Both the position numbers and the translations under genes were made by a program. Source: Bog-473 sp963726005 (GTDB lineage: Bacteria > Actinomycetota > Acidimicrobiia > Acidimicrobiales > RAAP-2). Taken from it: a DNA stretch of 64,000 nt. Below the pieces are notes generated by a model. The model was not told where the DNA came from and did not search any database. It saw only the letters and a program-made list of their open reading frames with translations. Within the stretch, counting starts at the first letter, position 1. Each line of letters begins with the position of its first letter. This document shows positions 8,466 to 17,001 of the stretch, in pieces. The stretch lies in NCBI GenBank assembly GCA_963726005.1, contig CAVSAT010000001.1, forward strand, positions 496,001 through 560,000, written 5' to 3'.

Positions 8466-10082
8466 TCAGCCAGGGCCGAGCGCGTCGAAGATGAGGTTCC
8501 CCAGTGTGTTGATGGTGTCCACGCCGTACTGCTCGTCGAGGTTGCGGTCCGTGAGAATGGCGAACACATAGTTGCGGCCGCCTCCGGACACGAACCCAAT
8601 GCTGTTCACTTGCGCGTCGCCTGGTATCGGCGTGATGTTGCCTGGTACCGGCGTGATGTAGCCGGTCTTAACGGCCACCGTGCCCGGTGGTGCGCCGGCC
8701 GGCACACCCCAGACCTGGCTCGGTTCCACGCTGCGCATCAGGGAGAGCCCGTAGGCGCGGTAGGGATCGGACAGGATCGAATTGGGGAAGGCGAACGTGC
8801 TCACCACCTTGATCATGTCGTCGGCCGTCGTCGTGCTGTACGCGAACCCGAGGTTGTCCGAGGTCTGCACCGGGTACGGGGTCGTTCCTTGCAGTCCCAG
8901 GACGTTGTCGAAGGCGCTCAGACCACCGGCGCCGCCGATGATGCCCCACATGGAGTTGGCGGCATTGTTGTCGCTGACCTCGATCATCGGGGGCAGGAGC
9001 GAGGCTTGGTCGGGCGGGATGCCTCCGGCGAGCTCGTCACCGAAGAGCGCGGCCGCCATGACGTCGACCTTCACGATGCTCGCCGTGGTTTGCACGTCGC
9101 CGGGATTCAGGTCCCAGGTCAGGCCCGTTGTCGCGTCGTAGATCGCGATCGATGCGTTGCCGGCCCGCTGTGACAGGTAGCCGGTGAGGGCCGGGCTGAA
9201 CGGGTAGGGCAGATGGCCATAGGCCACGCGGTAGCCCGTCCCCGGGGCGGCGCCACCCGCGCCGATGCCGACCGCCGGGGCGTCGATGCCGCTGAGGGCG
9301 GAACCGTCGAAGGGTGCACCGCCGAAGTTGAAGACACCGCCGTCGCGAGCCACCATCCAGTAGCCGCCGCCGGGTGCAGCGGCCATGGCGACGATCGGTG
9401 CGTTCAGCGGTTGGCCGCCCTGGGAGCCTCCGAAGGCGGCGCCGCCGAAGCTGAAGATCCCTCCGTCGCGCGCCACCAGCCAGTAGCCGGCGCCCGGGCC
9501 GGCCGCCATGCCCACGACCGGCGCGTTCAGCGGCTGACCTCCCTCGGAGCCCGCGAAGGTGGCGTCACCGAAGCTGAAGATGCCCCCGTCGCTCGCCACC
9601 AGCCAGTACCCGCCGCCGTCGTGGGTGGCCGCGATGCCGACGATCGGCGCATTCAGCGGCCGGCCGCCCTCTGAGCCGTTGAATGGTGCGCCGAACGCGA
9701 AGACACCGCCGTCGGCCGCCACGAGCCAGTACCCGCCGGTGGCGGGGTCGGCGGCCATGGCGATGATCGGTTGGTTCAGCGCGATGCCGCCCGTCGAGCC
9801 ATGGAAGCTGGCGTCCCCGTAGGCGAAGATCCCGCCGTCGGCGCCCACGAGCCAGTAACCGGCGCCGTCGGCGGTGGCGGCCATGCCGACGACCGGGCGG
9901 TTGGGCGACGCGCCCGAAAGGTCGCCCAGGGTGGCCGTCCCGAAGGCCTGGACGGAGTTCGGGAGAACGGCGCCGGCGGCAGCGGCCGGGCCGGCCGGCA
10001 TCACCACGACGAGCGCCGCCGGTGCAGCGAGGATCGCGGCGACGATTGCGGTCAGCCGAGATCGTGCGCGTGCCGTTGGCAC
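8466..10082 (-). CDS. Secreted serine hydrolase (class A beta-lactamase/DD-peptidase fold) with N-terminal GYWLVA-repeat propeller
   Basis: 538 residues from GTG 10080-10082. Residues about 1-40 form a signal peptide (Arg-rich start, Leu/Ala/Val core, 'AAAAG' end). Residues about 60-270 hold five ~41-residue repeats (GYWLVA.DGGIF.FG.A.F.GS.GG..LN.P), then a penicillin-recognising hydrolase domain with 'TASIVK' (SxxK nucleophile), 'VSDNNAA' (SDN) and 'AVKTGY' (KTG). I see no obvious omega-loop Glu166 equivalent, so DD-peptidase/esterase activity fits better than beta-lactamase. It starts 14 bp after dppF and is coupled to the ATP-grasp gene. The frame continues upstream antisense-free but overlapping dppF; that part is spurious. 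A TTG at 10098-10100 is an alternative start. Confidence 0.85.
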   Translation of the reverse strand: MPTARARSRLTAIVAAILAAPAALVVVMPAGPAAAAGAVLPNSVQAFGTATLGDLSGASPNRPVVGMAATADGAGYWLVGADGGIFAYGDASFHGSTGGIALNQPIIAMAADPATGGYWLVAADGGVFAFGAPFNGSEGGRPLNAPIVGIAATHDGGGYWLVASDGGIFSFGDATFAGSEGGQPLNAPVVGMAAGPGAGYWLVARDGGIFSFGGAAFGGSQGGQPLNAPIVAMAAAPGGGYWMVARDGGVFNFGGAPFDGSALSGIDAPAVGIGAGGAAPGTGYRVAYGHLPYPFSPALTGYLSQRAGNASIAIYDATTGLTWDLNPGDVQTTASIVKVDVMAAALFGDELAGGIPPDQASLLPPMIEVSDNNAANSMWGIIGGAGGLSAFDNVLGLQGTTPYPVQTSDNLGFAYSTTTADDMIKVVSTFAFPNSILSDPYRAYGLSLMRSVEPSQVWGVPAGAPPGTVAVKTGYITPVPGNITPIPGDAQVNSIGFVSGGGRNYVFAILTDRNLDEQYGVDTINTLGNLIFDALGPG

Positions 10083-10096
10083 TCGCGAGGGCGCGT

Positions 10097-11086
10097 TCAA
10101 CTCCCGATCGGGAAGTGGCAGGCCACGAAGTGGCTGGGCCCGATCTCCCGCATCTGGGGAACCTCCTCGGCGCAGCGGCCCTCGGCCCGCGGGCAGCGCG
10201 TCCGGAAGCGGCAGCCCGACGGCGGGTTGATCGGGCTGGGCGGCTCGCCCGTGAGGGGCACCGACACCCGGATCGCCTCCGGGTCCGGCTCGACCGCCGA
10301 GGCGAGGAGCGCCGCGGTGTAGTGGTGGGCCGGCGTTTCGTAGAGGAGGTCGGAGGGCGCGATCTCGCAGAGGCGGCCCAGGTACATGACCGCCACCCGG
10401 TCGCTGACGTTCTTGACCACCGCCAGGTCGTGCGCAATGAAGAGGATCGTCAGGTGGTACTCGCGCTTGAGGTCCTCGAGCAGGTTGAGGATCTGTGCCT
10501 GGACCGAGACGTCGAGGGCCGAGACGATCTCGTCGCACACGAGGAGCCGTGGTCGCAGCACCAGGGCGCGGGCGATGCTGATGCGCTGGCACTGGCCCCC
10601 GGAGAACTCGCGTGGTCGCCGGCTCCCGTTGAGGTACGGGTCGATGCCGACGCGCTCGAGCATGGCGTTGACCGTCTCGCGCCGCTCGTCCTTCGAGCCG
10701 ATCTTCCAAATGGTCAGCGGCTCCGCCACGATGTCGCTCACCTTGCGCCGCGGGTTCAGCGACGAAATCGGGTCCTGGAAGATCATCTGCACCTGTGTCC
10801 GCAGCGTGCGCAGGTCGCCGCGGCTGAGCGCGGTCAGTTCCGTGTCGCCGAAGCGGATCTTGCCTGACGTCGGCTTCTCCACCTGGACGATGGCCCGGCC
10901 CGTGGTGGACTTTCCGCACCCGGACTCCCCGACGAGGCCGAGGGTCTCCCCGTCGCGCATGGTGAAGGAGACCCCGGCGACGGCCTGGACGGTCGTGTTG
11001 CCCTTCTGGAACAGGACGTGGAGGTCCTCGACCGACAGCAGAGGCTCGGTGTCGACGGCCGGACGCTCGACCGCGGTGTCGGTCAT
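10097..11086 (-). CDS. dppF: Oligo/dipeptide ABC transporter ATP-binding protein, DppF/OppF type
   Basis: 329 residues. Walker A 'GESGCGKST', Q-loop 'MIFQDPISSLNPRR', signature 'FSGGQCQR', Walker B 'LLVCDEIVSALDVSVQ' and H-loop 'FIAHDLAVV' are all present. The C-terminal oligopeptide-transporter tail has clustered cysteines ('GCRFRTRCPRAEGRC'), as in DppF/OppF proteins. Forms the heterodimeric ATPase with the neighbouring DppD. Its ATG overlaps the dppD stop by 4 bp. Substrate of the transporter is unknown; peptides are the family default. Confidence 0.92.
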   Translation of the reverse strand: MTDTAVERPAVDTEPLLSVEDLHVLFQKGNTTVQAVAGVSFTMRDGETLGLVGESGCGKSTTGRAIVQVEKPTSGKIRFGDTELTALSRGDLRTLRTQVQMIFQDPISSLNPRRKVSDIVAEPLTIWKIGSKDERRETVNAMLERVGIDPYLNGSRRPREFSGGQCQRISIARALVLRPRLLVCDEIVSALDVSVQAQILNLLEDLKREYHLTILFIAHDLAVVKNVSDRVAVMYLGRLCEIAPSDLLYETPAHHYTAALLASAVEPDPEAIRVSVPLTGEPPSPINPPSGCRFRTRCPRAEGRCAEEVPQMREIGPSHFVACHFPIGS

Positions 11087-12105
11087 GCCGTCACCACCTG
11101 GGGCGCCTCCGGGACGGACGAGCGATTGGCGTCGGTCAGCGGGTACCAGCAGGCGTAGGTGTGACCCGGGGCGGCCTCCACGAGCGGTGGCTTCTCCCGG
11201 TGGCACTTCTCCTGGGCGTAGGGGCAGCGGGGGGAGAAGGGGCAACCGGCCGGCGGGTGGATCAGGTCCGGCGGGCGGCCCTCGATCGCGACGAGCCGTG
11301 AGTGGCTGGGGTTGGCGATGCGGGGGATCGACTTGAGGAGCGCCTCGGTGTAGGGCATGGCCATGCTCTTGAAGAGCACGCTGGTGGGGGCGCGCTCGAC
11401 CACGTTGCCGGCGTACATCACGATGATCTCGTCCGTGCGCGTCGCCACGACGCCGAGGTCGTGCGTGACCAGGATCATGGCCATGTTGCGGTCGCGCTGC
11501 AGGTGGGAGAGCAGGTCGAGGATCTGGGCCTGCACGGTGACATCGAGGCCGGTGGTCGGCTCGTCGGCCAGCAGCAGCCGCGGGGCGCACGCGAGGGCGA
11601 TGGCGATCATGACCCGTTGCCGCATGCCACCGGACAGCTGGGCGGGGTAGGCCTCGTAGCGCTCGACGGGAGAGGGGATGCCGACCTGCATGAGGAGGGA
11701 GAGCGCCGTCTCCTTGGCCTCTGCCTTGGAGAGCTTCAGGTGGATCTTGAGCGGTTCCGTGATCTGGTTGCCGATCCGCTGCACGGGGTTGAGGGACGTC
11801 ATCGGGTCCTGGAACACCATGGCGATGTGGGTGCTCCACAGCTTGCGCAGCTCGTCGTTGGGCGCGTTGAGGATCTCCGTGCCGTTGTAGCGCACCGAGC
11901 CCGTCTGGACGGCCGAGAGCCGGGGGAGCAGGCCCATGATGGCCCGGGACAGCACGGTCTTGCCGGAACCGGACTCGCCGACGACGCCGAGGGTCTTCCC
12001 CTGCTCCAGCGTGAACGAGACCCCCTGCACCGCCCGCAGGTTGCCGCGGCTGGTGGTGAAGGAGACGTCGAGGTTCTCGACCTCGAGGAGCGGTGCGTCG
12101 GTCAC
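11083..12105 (-). CDS. dppD: Oligo/dipeptide ABC transporter ATP-binding protein, DppD/OppD type
   Basis: 340 residues with Walker A 'GESGSGKT', Q-loop 'MVFQDPMTSLNP', signature 'LSGGMRQR', Walker B 'LLLADEPTTGLDVTVQ' and H-loop 'LVTHDLGVV'. The C-terminal oligo_HPY domain has the cysteine cluster 'GCPFSPRCPYAQEKC'; in some relatives such cysteines bind an iron-sulfur cluster. Pairs with DppF. Overlaps dppC upstream and dppF downstream by 4 bp each, so the four transporter genes form a translationally coupled operon. Confidence 0.93.
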   Translation of the reverse strand: MTDAPLLEVENLDVSFTTSRGNLRAVQGVSFTLEQGKTLGVVGESGSGKTVLSRAIMGLLPRLSAVQTGSVRYNGTEILNAPNDELRKLWSTHIAMVFQDPMTSLNPVQRIGNQITEPLKIHLKLSKAEAKETALSLLMQVGIPSPVERYEAYPAQLSGGMRQRVMIAIALACAPRLLLADEPTTGLDVTVQAQILDLLSHLQRDRNMAMILVTHDLGVVATRTDEIIVMYAGNVVERAPTSVLFKSMAMPYTEALLKSIPRIANPSHSRLVAIEGRPPDLIHPPAGCPFSPRCPYAQEKCHREKPPLVEAAPGHTYACWYPLTDANRSSVPEAPQVVTA

Positions 12106-13013
12106 AGCTTGATCTCCGATACGTCGAAGTAGGCCCGCAGCTTGTCGGCGATCACGTTGAGGGAGATGAGGAGGAGGAACATCGCCGCGGCCGGGAAGAC
12201 GAGGAGCCAGGTGTTCGTCTGCCCCTTGGCGCCCGAGAGGAGCGTGGATCCCTCGTAGAGCATGTTGCCCCAGCTCGGTGTGGGGGGCTGCACCGACAGG
12301 CCGAGGAAGGCCAGGGTTCCCTCGAGCACGATGATGGTGGCCACCGCGATGAGGCTGAACGACACGATGGTCGGGGCGATGTTGGGCAGGAGCTCGCGGG
12401 CCAGGATCCGGGTGTCACTGGCGCCGAGGGACTTGGCGGCCAGGACGAAGTCGCGGGTGGCGTACGACAGCGTCGAGGCCCGCACCACCCGGAAGATGAG
12501 CGGCGCGCCGAAGATGCCGATGATCAGCGTGATCTTCCACAAGCTGTGGCCCCAGAAGGACACGATGGCGATGACCGCCACGAGGGCGGGGAATGCCAGC
12601 ACGACGTAGGAACCCGTGTTGAGCGCGGTGTCGATCCGACCGCGGCGGTACGCCGAGATCATGGCGGGTACGCCGCCCAGGATCATGCCGATCGTCGCGC
12701 CGAAGAAGCCCACCACGAGCGAGACGCGGGACCCGTAGATGAGCCGGCTCAGGATGTCGCGGTAGAGGTCGTCGGTGCCGAGGAGATGTCCCCAGCCCGG
12801 CCCGGCGTTTTGGGGGCCGTTGTAGTTCCCCAGGGTCGGGTTGGGCAGGGGGAGGAGGCCGGCGGTGAGGGCGAGGACGATGTTGAGTGCGATCCAGCCG
12901 ACGCAGATCCAGAACAGGACGCCGAGCTTCTTGGTGGTCGGGTCAGCTTCCTTCTCGGCCTCGATCTCGGCCTCGATGTCGCTGAAGGTGTGCATGTCGG
13001 TCAGTTCACTCAC
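12102..13013 (-). CDS. dppC: Peptide ABC transporter permease, DppC type
   Basis: 303 residues from GTG 13011-13013. An N-terminal cytosolic extension rich in acidic residues (1-27) precedes the first membrane helix ('VLFWICVGWIALNIVLALTA'). After the 'HLLGTDDLYRDILSRLIYG' segment typical of DppC come five further helices. The coupling loop 'AKSLGASDTRILARELLPN' is the EAA-like contact with the ATPases. It overlaps dppB by 8 bp and dppD by 4 bp. Confidence 0.93.
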   Translation of the reverse strand: MSELTDMHTFSDIEAEIEAEKEADPTTKKLGVLFWICVGWIALNIVLALTAGLLPLPNPTLGNYNGPQNAGPGWGHLLGTDDLYRDILSRLIYGSRVSLVVGFFGATIGMILGGVPAMISAYRRGRIDTALNTGSYVVLAFPALVAVIAIVSFWGHSLWKITLIIGIFGAPLIFRVVRASTLSYATRDFVLAAKSLGASDTRILARELLPNIAPTIVSFSLIAVATIIVLEGTLAFLGLSVQPPTPSWGNMLYEGSTLLSGAKGQTNTWLLVFPAAAMFLLLISLNVIADKLRAYFDVSEIKL

Positions 13014-13953
13014 GGGCGATCCTCGGGTCGACGATGCTGAAGAGGAAGTCGAAGATGAAGTTGACGAGGACGATGGCGATGGCGACGAAGAGCGTGATCC
13101 CCTGCACGACGGTGTAGTCGTCCTGGTTGACGCTCGAGATGAGCTGATAGCCCAGGCCCGGCATCTGCAGGAGGAGCTCCACCACGAAGGTGCCGGCGAT
13201 GAGGCTGCCGATCGTGACGCCGGCCGAGGCGAGCAGTGAGATGGAGGAGGGCCGCAGCGCGTGGCGCCACATGATGCGTCGGTCCGAGAGTCCCTTGGAC
13301 CTGGCCATGGTGATGAAGTCCTCCTGCAGGGTGGAGATGAGGTCGTTCCGCAGCAGGCGGAAGTACACGACGATGGATCCCAGGGCCAGCACGATGGCGG
13401 GGAGCATCATGGTGTGGATGTTCGACCAGAAGTTCTGGGTGATCGGCACGTAGGAGGCCGGCCCGGGGAAGACGTGCCAGTGGACCGCGAAGATCAACAC
13501 GAGGATGGGCGCGATCACGAACGGCGGCAGAGCCAGCATCGCGAACGTCCCGCTGTTGGACGCCTGGTCGAACAAGCGGTTGGGCCGGCGTGACGCGTGC
13601 ATCGCCATCGGGAAGGCAATGGCGAACGCGAGGATCTGCGAGAAGATGATGAGCTCGAGGTCGATCGGGAAGGACTGGGCGATGATGCTGGTCGTCGTCT
13701 GGTGCGTCGTGTAGGACTGGCCCAGGTTGCCCTGAAAGACGTGGCCGATCCAGATGAAGTACTGCTCCCACAGGGGCCGGTTGAGGCCCAGTTGGCGGTC
13801 GACCGTCGCGACGTTCTGCGGCGTGGCGTTGGGACCGAGGATGGTGGCGGTGGGGTTGCCCGGGAGCAGGTGGACCAGGAAGAACGAGGCGACCGACACG
13901 AAGAGGATGATGATGAGGAGGAGCACCAGCCGCTTGGCGATGTACCGGGCCAC
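13006..13953 (-). CDS. dppB: Peptide ABC transporter permease, DppB type
   Basis: 315 residues from GTG 13951-13953, chosen because a purine-rich GAAAGAGG lies 5-12 bp upstream and the protein then begins at the family-typical 'ARYIAKRLVLLLIIILF'. DppB hallmarks: 'LVHLLPGNPTATILG' after helix 1, and the EAA-like 'ARSKGLSDRRIMWRHALRP' between helices 4 and 5. First gene of the operon dppB-C-D-F-hydrolase-ligase. No periplasmic solute-binding protein gene lies on either side; upstream is a divergent glycosyltransferase 99 bp away, so the operon promoter must lie in 13954-14052. Confidence 0.93.
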   Translation of the reverse strand: MARYIAKRLVLLLIIILFVSVASFFLVHLLPGNPTATILGPNATPQNVATVDRQLGLNRPLWEQYFIWIGHVFQGNLGQSYTTHQTTTSIIAQSFPIDLELIIFSQILAFAIAFPMAMHASRRPNRLFDQASNSGTFAMLALPPFVIAPILVLIFAVHWHVFPGPASYVPITQNFWSNIHTMMLPAIVLALGSIVVYFRLLRNDLISTLQEDFITMARSKGLSDRRIMWRHALRPSSISLLASAGVTIGSLIAGTFVVELLLQMPGLGYQLISSVNQDDYTVVQGITLFVAIAIVLVNFIFDFLFSIVDPRIARE

Positions 13954-14052
13954 GTTGCCTCTTTCCCCCCTTCGGAATCCGTCGTTTCCTTCGGTGTTGG
14001 CCGACCCCCACCGGCGGCGAATGATCCTAGACCGCGAGCCCATTGTCCTACC

Positions 14053-15662
14053 ATGCGGCCCATGCCCGAGGAGGTCCCCGCTCTCAGCGGTCGCACGCGC
14101 ATCGTCGCCGGCGTCGGCGTGGGACTGGTTGTGGCAGCCGGGTTGTACCTCCGTTTCTGGACCCGGTCGGGCCTCTGGCTCGACGAGGCGCTCACGGTCG
14201 ACATCGCCCGCCTCCCGTTGCACGAGATCCCGAACGCGCTGAAGCACGACGGGGCCCCGCCCCTGTACTACTACATCCTCCACTTCTGGATCGCCCTCTT
14301 CGGCCAGTCCAACGATGCCGTGCGGGCCCTTTCGGGGGTCCTTGCGGTGCTCACTCTCCCGGTCGCATGGCTGTGCGGCCAGCGCCTCGGCGGCCGCGCC
14401 GTGGCCTGGACGATGCTCGTCCTGCTGGCGAGCGCGCCCTTCGCCGTGTACTACGCCACCGAGTCGCGGATGTACGCGCTGGTGATCCTCCTGACCGGCT
14501 GCGGGTTCCTCGCCCTCCAGCGAGCGGTCACTGCGCCCCGTCCCCTCAACCTGATCGCCGTCGCCGTGGTGACAGCGGCCCTGCTCTACGCCCAGTACTG
14601 GTCCCTCTACCTCGTCGGCATGGTGGTCATCTGGCTCGTCGTCTCCGTGGTCCGCAGCCGCCGCCGCGGGCAGCCCGGGGAGGCACCGTGGGCCGCGCTG
14701 ATCGCGGTGGCCGTCGGATGCCTGCTGTTCGTGCCCTGGCTGCCAACGTTCTTCTACCAGACCAAGCACACGGGAACACCGTGGGCCGCACCGCCGAACT
14801 TCTCGGCCGTCATCAACGCGCTGACCGGTTTCACCGACAACCAGGGTTCGACGCTGCGAACGGCGACCAATCAGGGACGGCTGCTCGCCGTCATCTACTT
14901 CTGCATGCTGGCGCTCGCGGTCTTCGGCGCGGGCCGCACCGGACGCGTCATCGAGCTCGACCTGCGCACACGGCCCGCGCGCGCGTGCTCGGCTTCGTGG
15001 TGCTCGGGACCCTGTTCGCCGCCATCGCCGGCGGCATCATCACCGCGAGCGCGTTCTCCTCGCGCTATGCGGCCGTGGTCTTCCTGCCCTTCCTCCTCCT
15101 CATCGCACTGGGCACGACCACGCTCCTCAACCCGACGGTCCGCATCGTCGTCGTCGGCCTCGCGGTGGCCGCCGGCCTCGTCTCGTCGGCCCAGAACGTG
15201 ACCACGCAGCGCACCCAGGCCGGCGCCGTGGCGGCCGCCCTCGACGCGTACGCCAAGCCCGGGGACGTCATCGCCTTCTGCCCCGACCAGCTGGGCCCGG
15301 CGGTCTACCGGCAAATCCGTGACCCGTCGCAGTACGAGATGACCACGTTCCCGCGCCGGACGCCCCCGCAGATCGTCGACTGGGTCGACTACGCCGACAC
15401 CGTGCACGCCGCGGACCCGAACGCGTTCGCCGACGCCGTCTACCAGAGGGCCGTGCAGCAGAAGACGGCGACCGGCCACCGCATCTGGTTCGTCTGGCAG
15501 CCCATGTACGAGACCTACGGCGTCAAGTGCGAGACGATCGCCACTGACCTCCTGAACGCGTCGACCAAGGGCGGCGGTGGCGGGCGGAACTATGTCATCA
15601 GCCACCAGGCCCTGTTTTACGAACCGATGAATCTCACCGAGTACGTACCGTCGGGACCCTGA
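14053..15662 (+). CDS. GT-C/GT39-like membrane glycosyltransferase, one apparent frameshift
   Basis: Starts ATG 14053 and needs a single frame change inside the GC run at about 14973-14986 (one base missing) to continue to the stop at 15660-15662; the joined product is about 536 residues. The first loop carries 'SGLWLDEALTVDIAR', the DE pair typical of GT-C enzymes of the PMT/ArnT type (PF13231-like). About nine hydrophobic helices follow, then a C-terminal extracytoplasmic domain (about 390-535). Such enzymes transfer sugars from polyprenyl-phosphate donors outside the membrane. The acceptor is unknown. First gene of an envelope-glycan cluster running to 24129. Confidence 0.75.
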
Positions 15663-15685
15663 CCGGTGGCCCGCGTGACGCCGCC

Positions 15686-16915
15686 GTGACGCCGCCGACC
15701 GCGCCGACCGCACCGAGGGGGACGACGACCTCGCCTGACCCCCCAGGGGCCCGAGGCGGGTGGGGCGCGGTGCGGCGGCTCTGGCAACGGCTGCCGGAGT
15801 CCCTGCGCGAGGCAGTCCTCCCCTTCGCCGTGGCCCGCGTCGTCGTCGTGGGCGCACTCGGCCTCGCCCACTTCATCGTCGACCGTACCCACCCTTCGGG
15901 CGCCGGCGTGGCGGCGCGGGTGCACGCCGGCCTGCTGGGCTGGGACGCCGGCTGGTACGAGACGATCGCCCGGAGGGGCTACGGCCCGCTCGGGCGCGAG
16001 TCCCTGCGCTTCTTCCCGCTCGTGCCGCTCGTGACCCACGCGTTGGCCTGGGTGCCCGGGCTCGGCGACGGCCCGGCGCTGGTCCTCCTGGCCAACGCGG
16101 CCGCGCTGGCCGCCACGGCCATGCTGTACACCCTGGCGCGCCGGGAGACCGGGGACAAGCACGTGGCCCGGCGCGCGCTCTGGATACTCAGCCTCCTGCC
16201 CGCCGCCTTCGTCCTGGTCATGGGCTACGCCGAGTCGGTGCTGCTGGTGCTGGCGATCGGGTGCTTCCTCGCCCTGCGGCCGCCGCCGGGGGAGCGCGCC
16301 GCCCGTCCGCATTTCGCCGTCGCCGGCGTGCTCGGCTTCGGGGCGGCCCTGACCCGGCCCATCGGGGTGCTGCTGGTCCTCGCCGTCGTGGCCGAGGTTG
16401 TCCGCTGGTGGCCGCGGCTGGGACGGGGCGAACGCGTGGCGGGCCTCGCCGCGGTGGCCGCACCGTTCGTCGGCCTGCTCGGCTTCATGGCCTGGTCGAA
16501 ACACACCGTCGGCGACTGGTTGGCCCCGTTGCGGGTCCAGCTCCAGAGCTCGCACCACGGGGGGCTCTCGGATCCCTTCGCCACGCTGTACCACGACGCC
16601 ACGGGCGTGGTGCACCACCACGTGGGCACGGCCCTCCACGTCCCGTGGGTGCTGCTCGCCCTGGCGGTGCTCATCGTCTGCTGGCGGCGCCTCCCCGCTC
16701 CCTACACTCTCTTCGCCGCCGCGATCCTGGCCGTCGCGGCGGCCGGGGCCAACCTCGATTCGTTCGAGCGCTACGCCCTCAGCGCCTTCCCGCTGTCGAT
16801 CGCCGCCGCGCTGGTCCTCACGGAGACCCAGCTCGCACGGGCCGTCGTGGCGCTGCTGGCGGCCGGGCTCGCCGGCTACGCCCTGCTCGCCTTCCTTAAC
16901 ATCTCGGTGCCCTGA
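15686..16915 (+). CDS. PIG-V-like (mannosyltransferase-family) membrane glycosyltransferase
   Basis: 409 residues from GTG 15686. An Arg/Pro-rich cytosolic N terminus precedes about nine transmembrane helices. The signature 'GWDAGWYETIARRGYG' (about 90-105) right after the first helix is the PIG-V/GT-C luminal motif with its catalytic-type Asp, and 'RFFPLVPLV' follows as in the family. Predicted to move mannose or another hexose from a polyprenyl-phosphate carrier to an envelope glycolipid or glycan. Begins 23 bp after the upstream glycosyltransferase, same operon. Confidence 0.75.
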   Translation: MTPPTAPTAPRGTTTSPDPPGARGGWGAVRRLWQRLPESLREAVLPFAVARVVVVGALGLAHFIVDRTHPSGAGVAARVHAGLLGWDAGWYETIARRGYGPLGRESLRFFPLVPLVTHALAWVPGLGDGPALVLLANAAALAATAMLYTLARRETGDKHVARRALWILSLLPAAFVLVMGYAESVLLVLAIGCFLALRPPPGERAARPHFAVAGVLGFGAALTRPIGVLLVLAVVAEVVRWWPRLGRGERVAGLAAVAAPFVGLLGFMAWSKHTVGDWLAPLRVQLQSSHHGGLSDPFATLYHDATGVVHHHVGTALHVPWVLLALAVLIVCWRRLPAPYTLFAAAILAVAAAGANLDSFERYALSAFPLSIAAALVLTETQLARAVVALLAAGLAGYALLAFLNISVP

Positions 16916-17001
16916 CGCGCCGCGGGCGGATACGGCGACCCCCGTTGAAGCGGGCCGCCCTCCACGAAAGAGGCCAAGGGGTCCACTAACCTGCCTAGCT
17001 C

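Noticed and set aside
8466..10082. Beta-lactamase resistance gene
   Set aside because: SxxK, SDN and KTG motifs are shared with DD-peptidases and other penicillin-recognising hydrolases; no omega-loop Glu166 equivalent was found, so no resistance claim is made.
10083..10919. N-terminal extension of the repeat-hydrolase to 817 codons
   Set aside because: It overlaps dppF in another frame with low-complexity sequence; a signal peptide starts at GTG 10080-10082.
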